From Chromatiaceae bacterium (lineage in GTDB: Bacteria > Pseudomonadota > Gammaproteobacteria > Chromatiales > Chromatiaceae): DNA of 47,259 nt. The DNA lies in assembly GCA_007693535.1 (NCBI GenBank), contig REDK01000140.1, positions 1 through 47,259 of the forward strand, written 5' to 3'. The first letter of the stretch is position 1, and every line of letters begins with the position of its first letter. The notes under the pieces are model-generated. The model was not told the DNA's origin, made no database searches, and saw nothing but the letters and a program-made list of their open reading frames with translations. Positions 15,850 to 23,730 of this stretch are shown in pieces. A program made the position numbers and the translations under genes.

Positions 15850-16506
15850 TCAGGGCGGCGGTGTCTGCAGCGCAGCAACGGCCGCCCGCAGAGCGGCGAC
15901 CTCGGCCTCCAGCGCGGCGACCCGGGCGGCCAGATCAGGGTCGGCCGGGCTGGTGGCGGGCGGGTCGACGAGCCGTGCTGCTGGCACCGCCGGCTCGCCA
16001 CACAGCAGATGGGCATAGCGCTGTTCGCGCAGGCCGGGCTGACGCGGCAGTTCGCGCACCAGCGGCGGGTTGTGCCCAGCTAGCGCCTGCAGGCTGTCGA
16101 GTAGGCTGGCAAGGTCGTCGAAGCTAGCGAGGCGGGCAGTATTGGTGCGCAATTCACCCGGTGTCTGCGGCCCACGCAACAGCAGCGCGCAGAGCAGGGC
16201 CTGGGCGCGGCGGTCGAGCATGAAGGTGCCGGCGAGCTTGTGATCGTAACGCTCGGCGCGACCGGTAAAGCTGACATGGACCAGACCACGGTCGCGCAGC
16301 TCGCCCAGGGTATGGCCGACCTCGCCGGGGCTGAGGCGCATGATCGGCTCACGGCTGGTCTTTTGGTTGCAGGCGGTGACCAGGGCGTTGAGGGTGAGCG
16401 GATACTGCTCCGGGGTGGTGCGCTGTTTCTCCATTAGACAGCCGAGCACGCGGGCCTCGACCGGGGTCAGCATGGGGTCGCCGGGGGCGGGGCTGGCGTT
16501 CATCAT
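15850..16506 (-). CDS. yceH: YceH family protein (DUF480)
   Basis: About 218 residues, like E. coli YceH (215). The N-terminal winged-helix half has LTPVEARVLGCLMEKQRTTP, YPLTLNALVTACNQKTSR and LRDRGLVHVSF. The second winged helix has LLCALLLRGPQTPGELRTNT. The C-terminal third has a linker and a short coiled coil DLAARVAALEAEVAALRAAV. The family is conserved in proteobacteria and its molecular function is not established. The start at 16506 (MMNASPAPGDP) lacks a clear ribosome site; an ATG at 16473 (MLTPVEARV) is the minimal alternative. The 320 bp after it, to the methyltransferase start, hold no gene, only the palindromes. Confidence 0.88.
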   Translation of the reverse strand: MMNASPAPGDPMLTPVEARVLGCLMEKQRTTPEQYPLTLNALVTACNQKTSREPIMRLSPGEVGHTLGELRDRGLVHVSFTGRAERYDHKLAGTFMLDRRAQALLCALLLRGPQTPGELRTNTARLASFDDLASLLDSLQALAGHNPPLVRELPRQPGLREQRYAHLLCGEPAVPAARLVDPPATSPADPDLAARVAALEAEVAALRAAVAALQTPPP

Positions 16507-16651
16507 GGGCGCGGGCTGGCGGGGGATGATGGTGCGGGCGTGATCCGGGTTCGGACTGGGTTCGGGTCGGGGCCGCTCTGGTCCCGAGCTGGGCGCGATG
16601 CGGGGATGCTCCGTGGCGCGCGGTAATGCTCGGGCCGGATGGCGCGCGACC

Positions 16652-18880
16652 TCAGCCGGCGGTAGCGGCCGCTGCGGATTCGGCCTCCGAGTTTGGCTCT
16701 GATGCCGATTCCGATGTCGGCTCTGGGTTGGCCTCCTCCGGGACCTGGCAGGCATCGAAGAACCGATAGTGATCGATCGCTTCCAGGATGCCGGCGGCGA
16801 ATGGGCGCTCGGCGAAATAGATACTGCGGGTATCGGTAAGCTGGGAGAGTTCTTCGTTGTGGCGGTTGGCGACCACCACCGCCAGGGTGTTGCCGCGCAT
16901 CATGTCCTCGTCGGCGCCAGAACCGCCGGCCGCCAGGCAGTGCTCCAGCGGGATGCCGAACTGGTCGGCCACGTAGCGCAGGGCCAGGCCCTTGGAGGCA
17001 CGCACCGGCACCACGTCCAGGAATTGTCCGAAGGACATGTTCAGATGCACGCTGAGCCCGGCCTGATGCAGGCGACTGCCGATCTCTTCCAGGCTCGGGG
17101 CACGGCTGGGATCGATGAAATAGCTGACCTTGAAGCGGCTCTGCTCGGTCTTGGGCTGGCGCTCTAGGCCAGGCAGGTCGGCCAGGGTCTCGCGCGCCCG
17201 TAGCGGCGACCAGAGGTGGTCGATATGACGCGCCCAGGCGGCATCGGCAGTGAGTTGCGGGGCATAGTAGATTTCGGTGCCCAGCGCGGTGATCAGCACG
17301 TCCGGGCGCGGGATGCCGTAGCGGCGCATCACCGCCAGGGCCGATTCCAGACGCCGGCCGGTGGCGATGCCGAAGCTGGTGCACTTGCGGTTCTCGCGCA
17401 TGATGCGAATGAAATCGGCCAGGGAGTCGGGATCACCGAGCAGGTTTTGGTCCAGGTCGGTGAAGATGGCGCGGTCGTGATAGAGCATCGGCTTGCGTAC
17501 CAGTGGCGCCTGCGGCGGCCCCGGGACCTTCTCCAGCAGCGGTTCTACCGCGGCCATGTAGCGCTCGGCATGGGCCGGCCAGGAGTAGTGCGCCTTGACC
17601 CCGGCCAGGCCGTTGCGCGAGAGGCTGCGCCACTTGCTGGCATCGCTGATGACCCGCAGCAGGGCCTTGGTGATGTCCTGCTTGTCGAGCGGGTCGATCA
17701 AAAAACCGTTCTTGCAATGGCCGATGATGTCGATTGGCCCGCCGTCCTCGGTGGCGACGATCGGCAGGCCGCTGGCGGCAGCCTCGATCAGGGTCAGCCC
17801 GAAGGGCTCGGTGAGGGCCGGATTGACGAACACCCCGCGCGCGGCGGCGGCGAGCTGATAGATCACCGGCACCTCGTCGGCGCGATGATGCTTGGGATAG
17901 GCGACGCGCCCGTATAAATCATAGGTATCGATGGCCAGTAGCACGTCGGTCAGCACCTGCTGGGCGCCGCTGTCGAGTTCGCGAATGTCATCGCGGTTGC
18001 CGGCGACGATGATCAGGTTGGCCGCCTGTTGCAGCTCCTCGGACTCGCCGTAGGCCTCCACCAGGGTGACGATGTTCTTGCGCTCGTCCGGCCGCGACAG
18101 GGCGAGGATCATCGGCCGCTTGGGCTCGCGCAGAAAGCGAGTCAGTTCGGCCCGGATGGGGGCCCGTTGCTCGCTGCCATCCGGTGGATGGAACCGGCCG
18201 AGATCGGTGCCGGGCGGGATCACCGACATCCGTTCGGGCTGATAGTGATCGTAGAGGCCGTACTGCTCCTCGATCTCCTGGGTCGTGCTGGTGACCACCA
18301 GGCTGGCGGCGCCGAGGGTCTCCTCCTCGGCATTGATGCGCCGGTCCATTTGGTAGCGGGCGTCGATGTCCTCTTGCTTCAGGCCCGAGGCGAGCAGCCG
18401 GCGCCGCTTGACCCGCCCCAGGGAATGTCCGGTGTGGGCCAGTGGCACGCCGAGCTGGGCCGCGAGCCGCGCACCCACATAGCCGGCATCGGCATAATGG
18501 CTGTGGACCAGGCTGGGTGCCGTGTCGTGGGTGCGCAGGAACGCGAGCAGGTTGTCTGCAAAGGTGTCCAGGTGATCCCAGAGCTGTTCTTTGGGCAAAT
18601 ATTCCGCCGGCCCGCACTCGACCCGCACGATGCGCGCCCCGCCGCCGAGATCCTCCACCGGTTGGGCATAGTCCGGGCTGATCCGCGGGTCTTTGACCAG
18701 GCGGGTGAAGAGGTCCACCTGGTCCACATCCGCGCGGGCGGCCAGGGCGCGGGCCAGTTCCACCACATAGAGGGTCTGACCCCCGGTGTCGGCGTCGCGG
18801 CCGAGTTCCAGGTCATGGCCGCGGATCAGTCCGTGCACGCTGATCAGCACGATATAACGAGGGGGACGCTCGGCCGTCAT
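16652..18880 (-). CDS. Sucrose-phosphate synthase with fused HAD phosphatase-like domain
   Basis: A 742-residue GT4 enzyme that makes sucrose 6-phosphate from UDP-glucose and fructose 6-phosphate. The N-terminal half (about 1-455) has LISVHGLIRGHDLELGRDADTGGQ written here in two parts: LISVHGLIRGHDLELG and RDADTGGQTLYVVELA. It also has HSHYADAGYVG, HTGHSLGRVKR and the nucleotide-sugar motif EPFGLTLIEAAASGLP. The C-terminal HAD domain (about 470-710) has TDLDQNLLGD near 476 and a Lys in ASKGLALRYV, but motif IV reads GGSGADEDMM instead of GDSGND. An acidic Ser/Glu/Ala tail ends the protein. Sucrose is a common osmolyte in salt-exposed proteobacteria. No separate phosphatase or sucrose synthase gene is adjacent. 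Confidence 0.9.
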   Translation of the reverse strand: MTAERPPRYIVLISVHGLIRGHDLELGRDADTGGQTLYVVELARALAARADVDQVDLFTRLVKDPRISPDYAQPVEDLGGGARIVRVECGPAEYLPKEQLWDHLDTFADNLLAFLRTHDTAPSLVHSHYADAGYVGARLAAQLGVPLAHTGHSLGRVKRRRLLASGLKQEDIDARYQMDRRINAEEETLGAASLVVTSTTQEIEEQYGLYDHYQPERMSVIPPGTDLGRFHPPDGSEQRAPIRAELTRFLREPKRPMILALSRPDERKNIVTLVEAYGESEELQQAANLIIVAGNRDDIRELDSGAQQVLTDVLLAIDTYDLYGRVAYPKHHRADEVPVIYQLAAAARGVFVNPALTEPFGLTLIEAAASGLPIVATEDGGPIDIIGHCKNGFLIDPLDKQDITKALLRVISDASKWRSLSRNGLAGVKAHYSWPAHAERYMAAVEPLLEKVPGPPQAPLVRKPMLYHDRAIFTDLDQNLLGDPDSLADFIRIMRENRKCTSFGIATGRRLESALAVMRRYGIPRPDVLITALGTEIYYAPQLTADAAWARHIDHLWSPLRARETLADLPGLERQPKTEQSRFKVSYFIDPSRAPSLEEIGSRLHQAGLSVHLNMSFGQFLDVVPVRASKGLALRYVADQFGIPLEHCLAAGGSGADEDMMRGNTLAVVVANRHNEELSQLTDTRSIYFAERPFAAGILEAIDHYRFFDACQVPEEANPEPTSESASEPNSEAESAAAATAG

Positions 18881-19002
18881 AGGCTATCTCTCTGGCTCGG
18901 GGGGCCGCCGTCGCGCCGGCGGGCGTGAAGCGGGGATGCTAGCAAGGCCGGCGCCAGGCGCAAACCCGTCCGCGGTTGCGGCCGGGTCGCCGCTGGGCTG
19001 GT

Positions 19003-19689
19003 TTACCAGGGCATGAAGGAGTCCATGACCCGAAACGGCACCCCCATGGCGCGGGTGTCGCTGGACATGCTGCCAACGCCCTGGCGCAGCAGCAGGGTGT
19101 CGTACTGCATGCGGCCCATGGTGGCATTCATCGTGCCCATGTCGCGGCTCATGCTGCCGATGTCCCCGCCCATGGCGCCGATGGTGCCGTCCATCTGGAT
19201 GATGGCCACGCGCATCGCGCCGATGTCGCTACGCATCTGGGTCATCTGCTCGTGCATCGACTGCATGTCCCGCGCCATCGCGTGCATGAAGCTCGGCCCG
19301 GCCACCTTGCGTTCATGGCGCCGTGCCGGGCGCTCGTCGCTGGGGGCATGGCCCATGTTGAACATGTAGTCCTCCATGCGGTTCATGTCGCGGGCCATCT
19401 CGAAGACCATGTAGAACAGCACCGCGCCGATCAGGACCGCGAACACCGCCAGCACTCCGGTGTACCAGCGGGCGCGCTTGTTGGTCTGCTGCTCGGCCGC
19501 CAGGCGCCGCTGCATGCTGCGGCTGACGCTGGCGGTGTGGCGGGCGACGCGCTGCTGCATCAGCTTGTTGCGCGTGTCGAGCTGGTCGCTGATCGCAACC
19601 ATGGATTGGTTACGCAGGGCGACATCCTCGCGCAGCACCTGGAGCAGTTCCTCGACAGTCTGCATCGGGTCGGGGCGTTTCTCGGCCAT
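19003..19689 (-). CDS. Single-pass membrane protein with methionine-heptad coiled coil
   Basis: A 228-residue protein of unknown function. Residues 1-74 are helical and charged (TVEELLQVLREDVALRN) and probably cytosolic. A membrane helix spans about 75-97 (WYTGVLAVFAVLIGAVLFYM). Residues 98-228 are probably periplasmic. From 138 to 222 every seventh residue is Met (12 of 13; Leu at 201), while the matching second core position is Met or Ile from 135 to 191. This is a long left-handed coiled coil with a methionine core. Start at 19689 (MAEKRPDPMQ), with GGA about 12 bp upstream. It lies back to back with the mraZ promoter. Possible roles include a structural spacer or a soft-metal (Cu) binder; neither is shown. 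Confidence 0.8.
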   Translation of the reverse strand: MAEKRPDPMQTVEELLQVLREDVALRNQSMVAISDQLDTRNKLMQQRVARHTASVSRSMQRRLAAEQQTNKRARWYTGVLAVFAVLIGAVLFYMVFEMARDMNRMEDYMFNMGHAPSDERPARRHERKVAGPSFMHAMARDMQSMHEQMTQMRSDIGAMRVAIIQMDGTIGAMGGDIGSMSRDMGTMNATMGRMQYDTLLLRQGVGSMSSDTRAMGVPFRVMDSFMPW

Positions 19690-19943
19690 GGGGGCTAAGG
19701 TCCAAGCAAGCTGGGAGCAGAGTCCTATTATGCGCCGATTGCGCGCCGGTGGCCGGTCAGGTCCAGCCGGTTGCTGGATCGGGCTGCCGCGGCCACGCGG
19801 GCGACCTGGGCATGACATCGACAGGATGTTAAGAAAACGTGACAGAAAAATGAAACCGCTGGGTTTTTCGGTGGAACCTTTCGTCTCGCCTTCCGATCGT
19901 CGGGTAAGTCACTGGCGCTGACAAAAATTCAGAGCTTGCTGTC

Positions 19944-19972
19944 TTGACCCCCGGCAACCCCTCTCCTAAGAT
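19944..19972 (+). promoter_or_regulatory. Sigma70-type promoter of the mra/dcw cluster
   Basis: TTGACC (19944-19949) and TAAGAT (19967-19972) are separated by 17 bp, close to the consensus TTGACA-17-TATAAT. The predicted transcription start near 19979 coincides with the first GTGGG repeat of the MraZ operator. AT-rich sequence lies upstream (about 19825-19935). Confidence 0.75.
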
Positions 19973-19980
19973 GGAACCAA

Positions 19981-20020
19981 GTGGGGGAAAGTGGGGAAAT
20001 CTGGGGGAGGCCGCCGTGGG
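19981..20020 (+). promoter_or_regulatory. MraZ operator repeats
   Basis: GTGGG at 19981, GTGGG at 19991 and CTGGG at 20001 recur with a 10-bp period (5-bp spacers). A further GTGGG is at 20016. E. coli MraZ is known to bind GTGGG repeats with 5-bp spacers ahead of mraZ and to repress the cluster. Placement just after the predicted transcription start fits autorepression. Confidence 0.82.
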
Positions 20021-20028
20021 GGACGGTC

Positions 20029-20481
20029 GTGTTTACCGGGACGCAGGTACTCAGCCTTGACGACAAAGGCCGGCTCGCCATTCCCGCGCGTCAGCGCGAA
20101 CGGCTGGCCAAGGTCTGTGACTCCCGTCTTGTGATCACTGCCGACCCGCAGCGCTGTCTGCTGGTCTATCCCGAGCCCACCTTCGACGAACTCGCACGCA
20201 AACTGAACGCCCTGCCGGCGTTCGCCAAAGAGACGCGCGCGCTGCAACGGTTGTTGATCGGCTATGCCAATGAGGTCGAGATGGACGGCCAGGGTCGGGT
20301 ATTGCTGACGCCGGCCCAGCGCGACTACGCGCGCCTGGACAAGCGGGTGGTGCTGGTGGGCCAATACAACCGCTTCGAACTCTGGGACGAGGCGGCCTGG
20401 CAGCAGACCCTGGCAGAGTCGGAGGCCGTCAGTCTGGAAGCCCTGTCCGGGCATCCGGATACTGCCTTGATCCGGCTTTGA
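20029..20481 (+). CDS. mraZ: MraZ transcriptional regulator
   Basis: A 150-residue AbrB-like double-barrel regulator, E. coli length 152. The two SpoVT/AbrB halves are visible: VLSLDDKGRLAIPARQRERL near the N-terminus and EVEMDGQGRVLLTPAQRDY in the middle, each with the DxxGR signature. The start is a GTG at 20029 giving (M)FTGTQVLSLD, preceded by GGGGGA; the in-frame ATG-like extension to 19981 would translate the operator itself and is rejected. It is the first gene of the cell wall and division cluster and probably represses its own promoter. Confidence 0.95.
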   Translation: MFTGTQVLSLDDKGRLAIPARQRERLAKVCDSRLVITADPQRCLLVYPEPTFDELARKLNALPAFAKETRALQRLLIGYANEVEMDGQGRVLLTPAQRDYARLDKRVVLVGQYNRFELWDEAAWQQTLAESEAVSLEALSGHPDTALIRL

Positions 20482-20622
20482 GGCGTTCGCCAGACGACCG
20501 CAAACCAGCCTGCTGGTCAATGGCTCGGCAGTCATTGCCCGAGTAGTCGCGCCGGGTCGGGCCTGCCCGATCAGGCTGCGGAAATCACCGACCCGTTCTC
20601 AGAGGGTCTCTAGGCAGCGCCG

Positions 20623-21642
20623 ATGGCATCGACAGCGCAACGATCCGGGGACAGACCGGCTCCGGATCGACCCGGGCTACAGCCGCAGCAAGATTTGCTG
20701 CCCACGGCAACGCCGACGGCGGACGCACATCAACCGGTCTTGTTGGGGGAAAGCATGCAGGCCTTGGCGGTGCGCGCCGACGGTCTCTACCTGGACGGCA
20801 CTTTCGGTCGCGGCGGTCATGCGCGGGCGCTCCTCGCCCGGCTCGGCCCGGCCGGGCGTCTGTTGGCGGTGGACCGCGACCCGCAGGCATTCGCCGCTGG
20901 CGCGGCCCTGGCGGCCGCCGATCCCCGCTTCACTATCGAGCAGGCACCGTTCTCGCGACTGCCGGCGCTAGCTGCCGCGCGCGGCTGGCAGGGGCGGGTG
21001 GCCGGGTTACTACTCGACCTGGGGGTGTCCTCGCCACAGCTCGATCAGCCAGTGCGCGGCTTCAGCTTCTTGGCCGATGGTCCGCTGGACATGCGCATGG
21101 ACCCCGGGGCGGGGGTGGCGGCAGCCGACTGGCTGGCGAGCGCCAGCGAGCAGCAGATTGCCGGCGTGCTGCGCGATCTGGGCGAGGAGCGCTTCGCCCG
21201 CCGCATCGCCCGGGCCATCGTCGCCCGGCGGACCACGGTACCCCTGCGCACCACCGCCGACTTGGCCGCGCTGATCACGCAAGTGGTGCCGACGCGGGAA
21301 CCGGGCCGGCACCCGGCCACCCGCAGTTTCCAGGCCCTGCGCATCCAGGTGAACGGCGAATTGGATGAATTGCGCGTCTGCCTGGCCGGCGTCTGCGACC
21401 TGCTGTCGACGGGGGGGCGCCTGGTGGTAATCAGCTTTCATTCCCTGGAGGATCGGATCGTGAAACGCTTCATTCGCGACGAATCGCGCGGTGCACCCCT
21501 GCCCAAGCGCTTACCGGTGCGGGCCGATGCGAGCCTCCGGCGCCTGCGTCCGATCGGTGCTGCCACCTTTCCCCAGCCTGCCGAGGTCGCGGCCAACCCG
21601 CGTGCCCGCAGTGCCGTGCTGCGCGCGGCGGAGCGCCGGTAA
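20623..21642 (+). CDS. rsmH: 16S rRNA (cytosine1402-N4)-methyltransferase
   Basis: A 339-residue RsmH (MraW) that methylates C1402 of 16S rRNA using SAM. Motifs: [13 protein letters not shown], the SAM loop [40 protein letters not shown], and the C-terminal [16 protein letters not shown]. The N-terminus is about 30 residues longer than in E. coli (313), rich in Pro/Gln, and may be shorter in reality. It is 141 bp after mraZ, and its TAA overlaps the ftsL ATG by one base (TAATG). Confidence 0.95.
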   Translation: MASTAQRSGDRPAPDRPGLQPQQDLLPTATPTADAHQPVLLGESMQALAVRADGLYLDGTFGRGGHARALLARLGPAGRLLAVDRDPQAFAAGAALAAADPRFTIEQAPFSRLPALAAARGWQGRVAGLLLDLGVSSPQLDQPVRGFSFLADGPLDMRMDPGAGVAAADWLASASEQQIAGVLRDLGEERFARRIARAIVARRTTVPLRTTADLAALITQVVPTREPGRHPATRSFQALRIQVNGELDELRVCLAGVCDLLSTGGRLVVISFHSLEDRIVKRFIRDESRGAPLPKRLPVRADASLRRLRPIGAATFPQPAEVAANPRARSAVLRAAERR

Positions 21643-21968
21643 TGAGCCGTGCCGCGGTCCAGCCGCCGTTGGTTGCCGCCGGCAGCGGCCTAGTCAGCGC
21701 GCTCCTCCTGACCGTCGCTGTGCTCGCCAGCGCGGTTGCGGTGATCCATGTCAAGTATCTGACCCGCATCGAGTTCGTCGAGCTGCAGACCCTGCGCGCG
21801 GCGCGCGACGCGCTGGACGTGGAATGGGGGCAACTACAACTGGAAGAGGCGGCCCTGACCACGCACACGCGGGTCGAGCGGGCCGCCTATCAGCGTCTGA
21901 ACATGCACATGCCCACCGGCGACGAGGTGCGGGTGGTGGAGGTCAGGGTCCGTGCCGAGCAGCCATAG
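21642..21968 (+). CDS. ftsL: Cell division protein FtsL
   Basis: A 108-residue bitopic division protein. A short cytosolic N-terminus is followed by one membrane helix (SALLLTVAVLASAVAVIHV, about residues 19-37) and a periplasmic coiled coil with ARDALDVEWGQLQLEEAAL. Sequence conservation in the family is low, so the call rests on size, topology and place between rsmH and ftsI. FtsL joins FtsB and FtsQ to activate FtsWI. The ATG overlaps the rsmH stop by one base; ftsI starts 17 bp before its end. Confidence 0.9.
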   Translation: MSRAAVQPPLVAAGSGLVSALLLTVAVLASAVAVIHVKYLTRIEFVELQTLRAARDALDVEWGQLQLEEAALTTHTRVERAAYQRLNMHMPTGDEVRVVEVRVRAEQP

Positions 21969-23730
21969 GTCGAGTGTGCGCGCTCGCCGCCGCCGGGCCG
22001 CTCAGGCCAAGCGCCGGCCGCCGAGCTTTGCTGCCCGGCGGCTGGTGCTGGGGGTGGTGCTCAGCGCCGCCTTCGTCAGCGTGCTCGGCAGTGCCTTCTA
22101 TCGACAGGTGCTGGAGACCGAGTTTCTGCGCAGCGAGGGCGAGAAGCGCTTCCTGCGTACCCGCGAGATCCCGGCTCGCCGCGGCATGGTCACCGATCGC
22201 AATGGGGTGCCGCTGGCCATCAGCACCGCGGTGACCACCATCTGGGCCGATCCGCGCCAGCTCGTCGATCGAGACGACGCCCTCACCGACCTGGCCACTG
22301 CGCTGGAGATGCCGCTGGCCGAGCTGCGCGAGCGCCTGGCGACCGCCACCGCGCGGCGGCGCCACTTTATGTACCTGCGCCGGCGGGTGGAGCCACAGAT
22401 CGCCCGTGCCGTGGAGGGGGTCATCGATGCCCATCGGCTGGCCGGGGTGGGGATGGACACCGAGTATCGCCGCTACTATCCCGGTGGCGAGATGCTCGGC
22501 CATGTGATCGGCTACACCAATATCGACGACGAGGGTCAGGAGGGCATCGAGCTGGCCTATGAGTCGGTCCTGGCGGCCCGCCCCGGCGCGCGCCGCGTGG
22601 TGCAGGACGGCCGCGGGCGGGTGGTGGCCGAGATCGAACAGCTGCGTGCCCCCGAGCATGGTCAGGATCTGGCGCTGAGCATCGATCGCCGCCTGCAGTT
22701 TCTGATGTATCGGGAGCTGATGCGGGCAGTGAAGGAGCATCGCGCCGCATCTGGCTCCGCGGTCCTCATCGATATCCAGACCGGCGAGGTGTTGGCGCTG
22801 GTCAATCAGCCTGCCTACAACCCCAATACGCCGCGCTCGGAGCCTGCCGACCAGCGCCGCAACCGCGCCTTGACCGATGTCTTCGAGCCCGGCTCCACGG
22901 TCAAGCCGTTCGTGGTCGCCGCCGGGCTGGAGGCGGGGATCATCACCCCGCGCACGTCAATTCATACCTCGCCCGGGGTCTATCAGGTGGGCAACAACCG
23001 GGTCCGCGACATCCGCAACCTGGGTACCTTGGACGTGACCGCGGTGATCACCCGCTCCAGCAACATTGGCGTGGTCAAGATCGCCCAGCAGATGGATCGG
23101 GCCAGCCTCTGGCGAGTCTATAACGAACTCGGCTTCGGACAGCCCACCGCGGTCGCCTTTCCCGGTGAACGCACCGGGCGCCTGCCGCATTTTCAACGCT
23201 GGTCGAGCTTCGAGCATGCCACCCTGGCCTTCGGCTACGGGCTGAATGTGACCACGCTGCAACTGGCCCAGGCCTATGCCGTGCTGGCCGCCGATGGGGT
23301 TCGCCGCCCGCTGACCCTGTTCCGGCGCGACAGCATCCCCCCTGGCGAGCGGGTCTTCTCCGAGGACACCGCGCGCAAGGTGCGCCTCATGATGGAGACC
23401 GTGGTCGCGACCGATCGGGGCACCGCGCGGCGGGCGGCGGTGCCCGGCTACCGGGTCGGCGGCAAGACCGGTACCGCCAAGAAGGCGACGGCACGCGGCT
23501 ATGTGGCTGGGAAGTATCAATCGGTCTTTGCCGGTATGGCGCCGATCCCGCAGCCCCGGTTCGTGATGGTGGTGATGATCGACGAGCCCGGCGGCCAGCA
23601 CTTCTATGGCGGCATCGTTGCCGCGCCCACCTTCGCCACGGTGATGCAGGCGGCGTTGCGTCTATACAACGTGCCACCGGATGATCCCCAGGCCTCGCTG
23701 TTGCTGGCGGCCAACCGGAGGCAGCCATGA
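21952..23730 (+). CDS. ftsI: Septal peptidoglycan transpeptidase PBP3
   Basis: A 592-residue class B penicillin-binding protein. Arg/Lys-rich cytosolic start, membrane helix LVLGVVLSAAFVSVLGSAFY (about 31-50), then the PBP dimer domain with IPARRGMVTDRNGVPLA. The transpeptidase domain carries the three active-site motifs: STVK in FEPGSTVKPF, SSN in ITRSSNIGVV, and KTG in VGGKTGTAKK. It cross-links septal murein with FtsW. The start is a GTG at 21952 inside ftsL. The gene ends in an ATGA overlap with murE. Confidence 0.96.
   Translation: MPSSHRSSVRARRRRAAQAKRRPPSFAARRLVLGVVLSAAFVSVLGSAFYRQVLETEFLRSEGEKRFLRTREIPARRGMVTDRNGVPLAISTAVTTIWADPRQLVDRDDALTDLATALEMPLAELRERLATATARRRHFMYLRRRVEPQIARAVEGVIDAHRLAGVGMDTEYRRYYPGGEMLGHVIGYTNIDDEGQEGIELAYESVLAARPGARRVVQDGRGRVVAEIEQLRAPEHGQDLALSIDRRLQFLMYRELMRAVKEHRAASGSAVLIDIQTGEVLALVNQPAYNPNTPRSEPADQRRNRALTDVFEPGSTVKPFVVAAGLEAGIITPRTSIHTSPGVYQVGNNRVRDIRNLGTLDVTAVITRSSNIGVVKIAQQMDRASLWRVYNELGFGQPTAVAFPGERTGRLPHFQRWSSFEHATLAFGYGLNVTTLQLAQAYAVLAADGVRRPLTLFRRDSIPPGERVFSEDTARKVRLMMETVVATDRGTARRAAVPGYRVGGKTGTAKKATARGYVAGKYQSVFAGMAPIPQPRFVMVVMIDEPGGQHFYGGIVAAPTFATVMQAALRLYNVPPDDPQASLLLAANRRQP

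Noticed and set aside
19981-20028. Upstream in-frame start for mraZ
   Set aside because: It would translate the MraZ operator itself; the GTG at 20029 matches family length and N-terminus.
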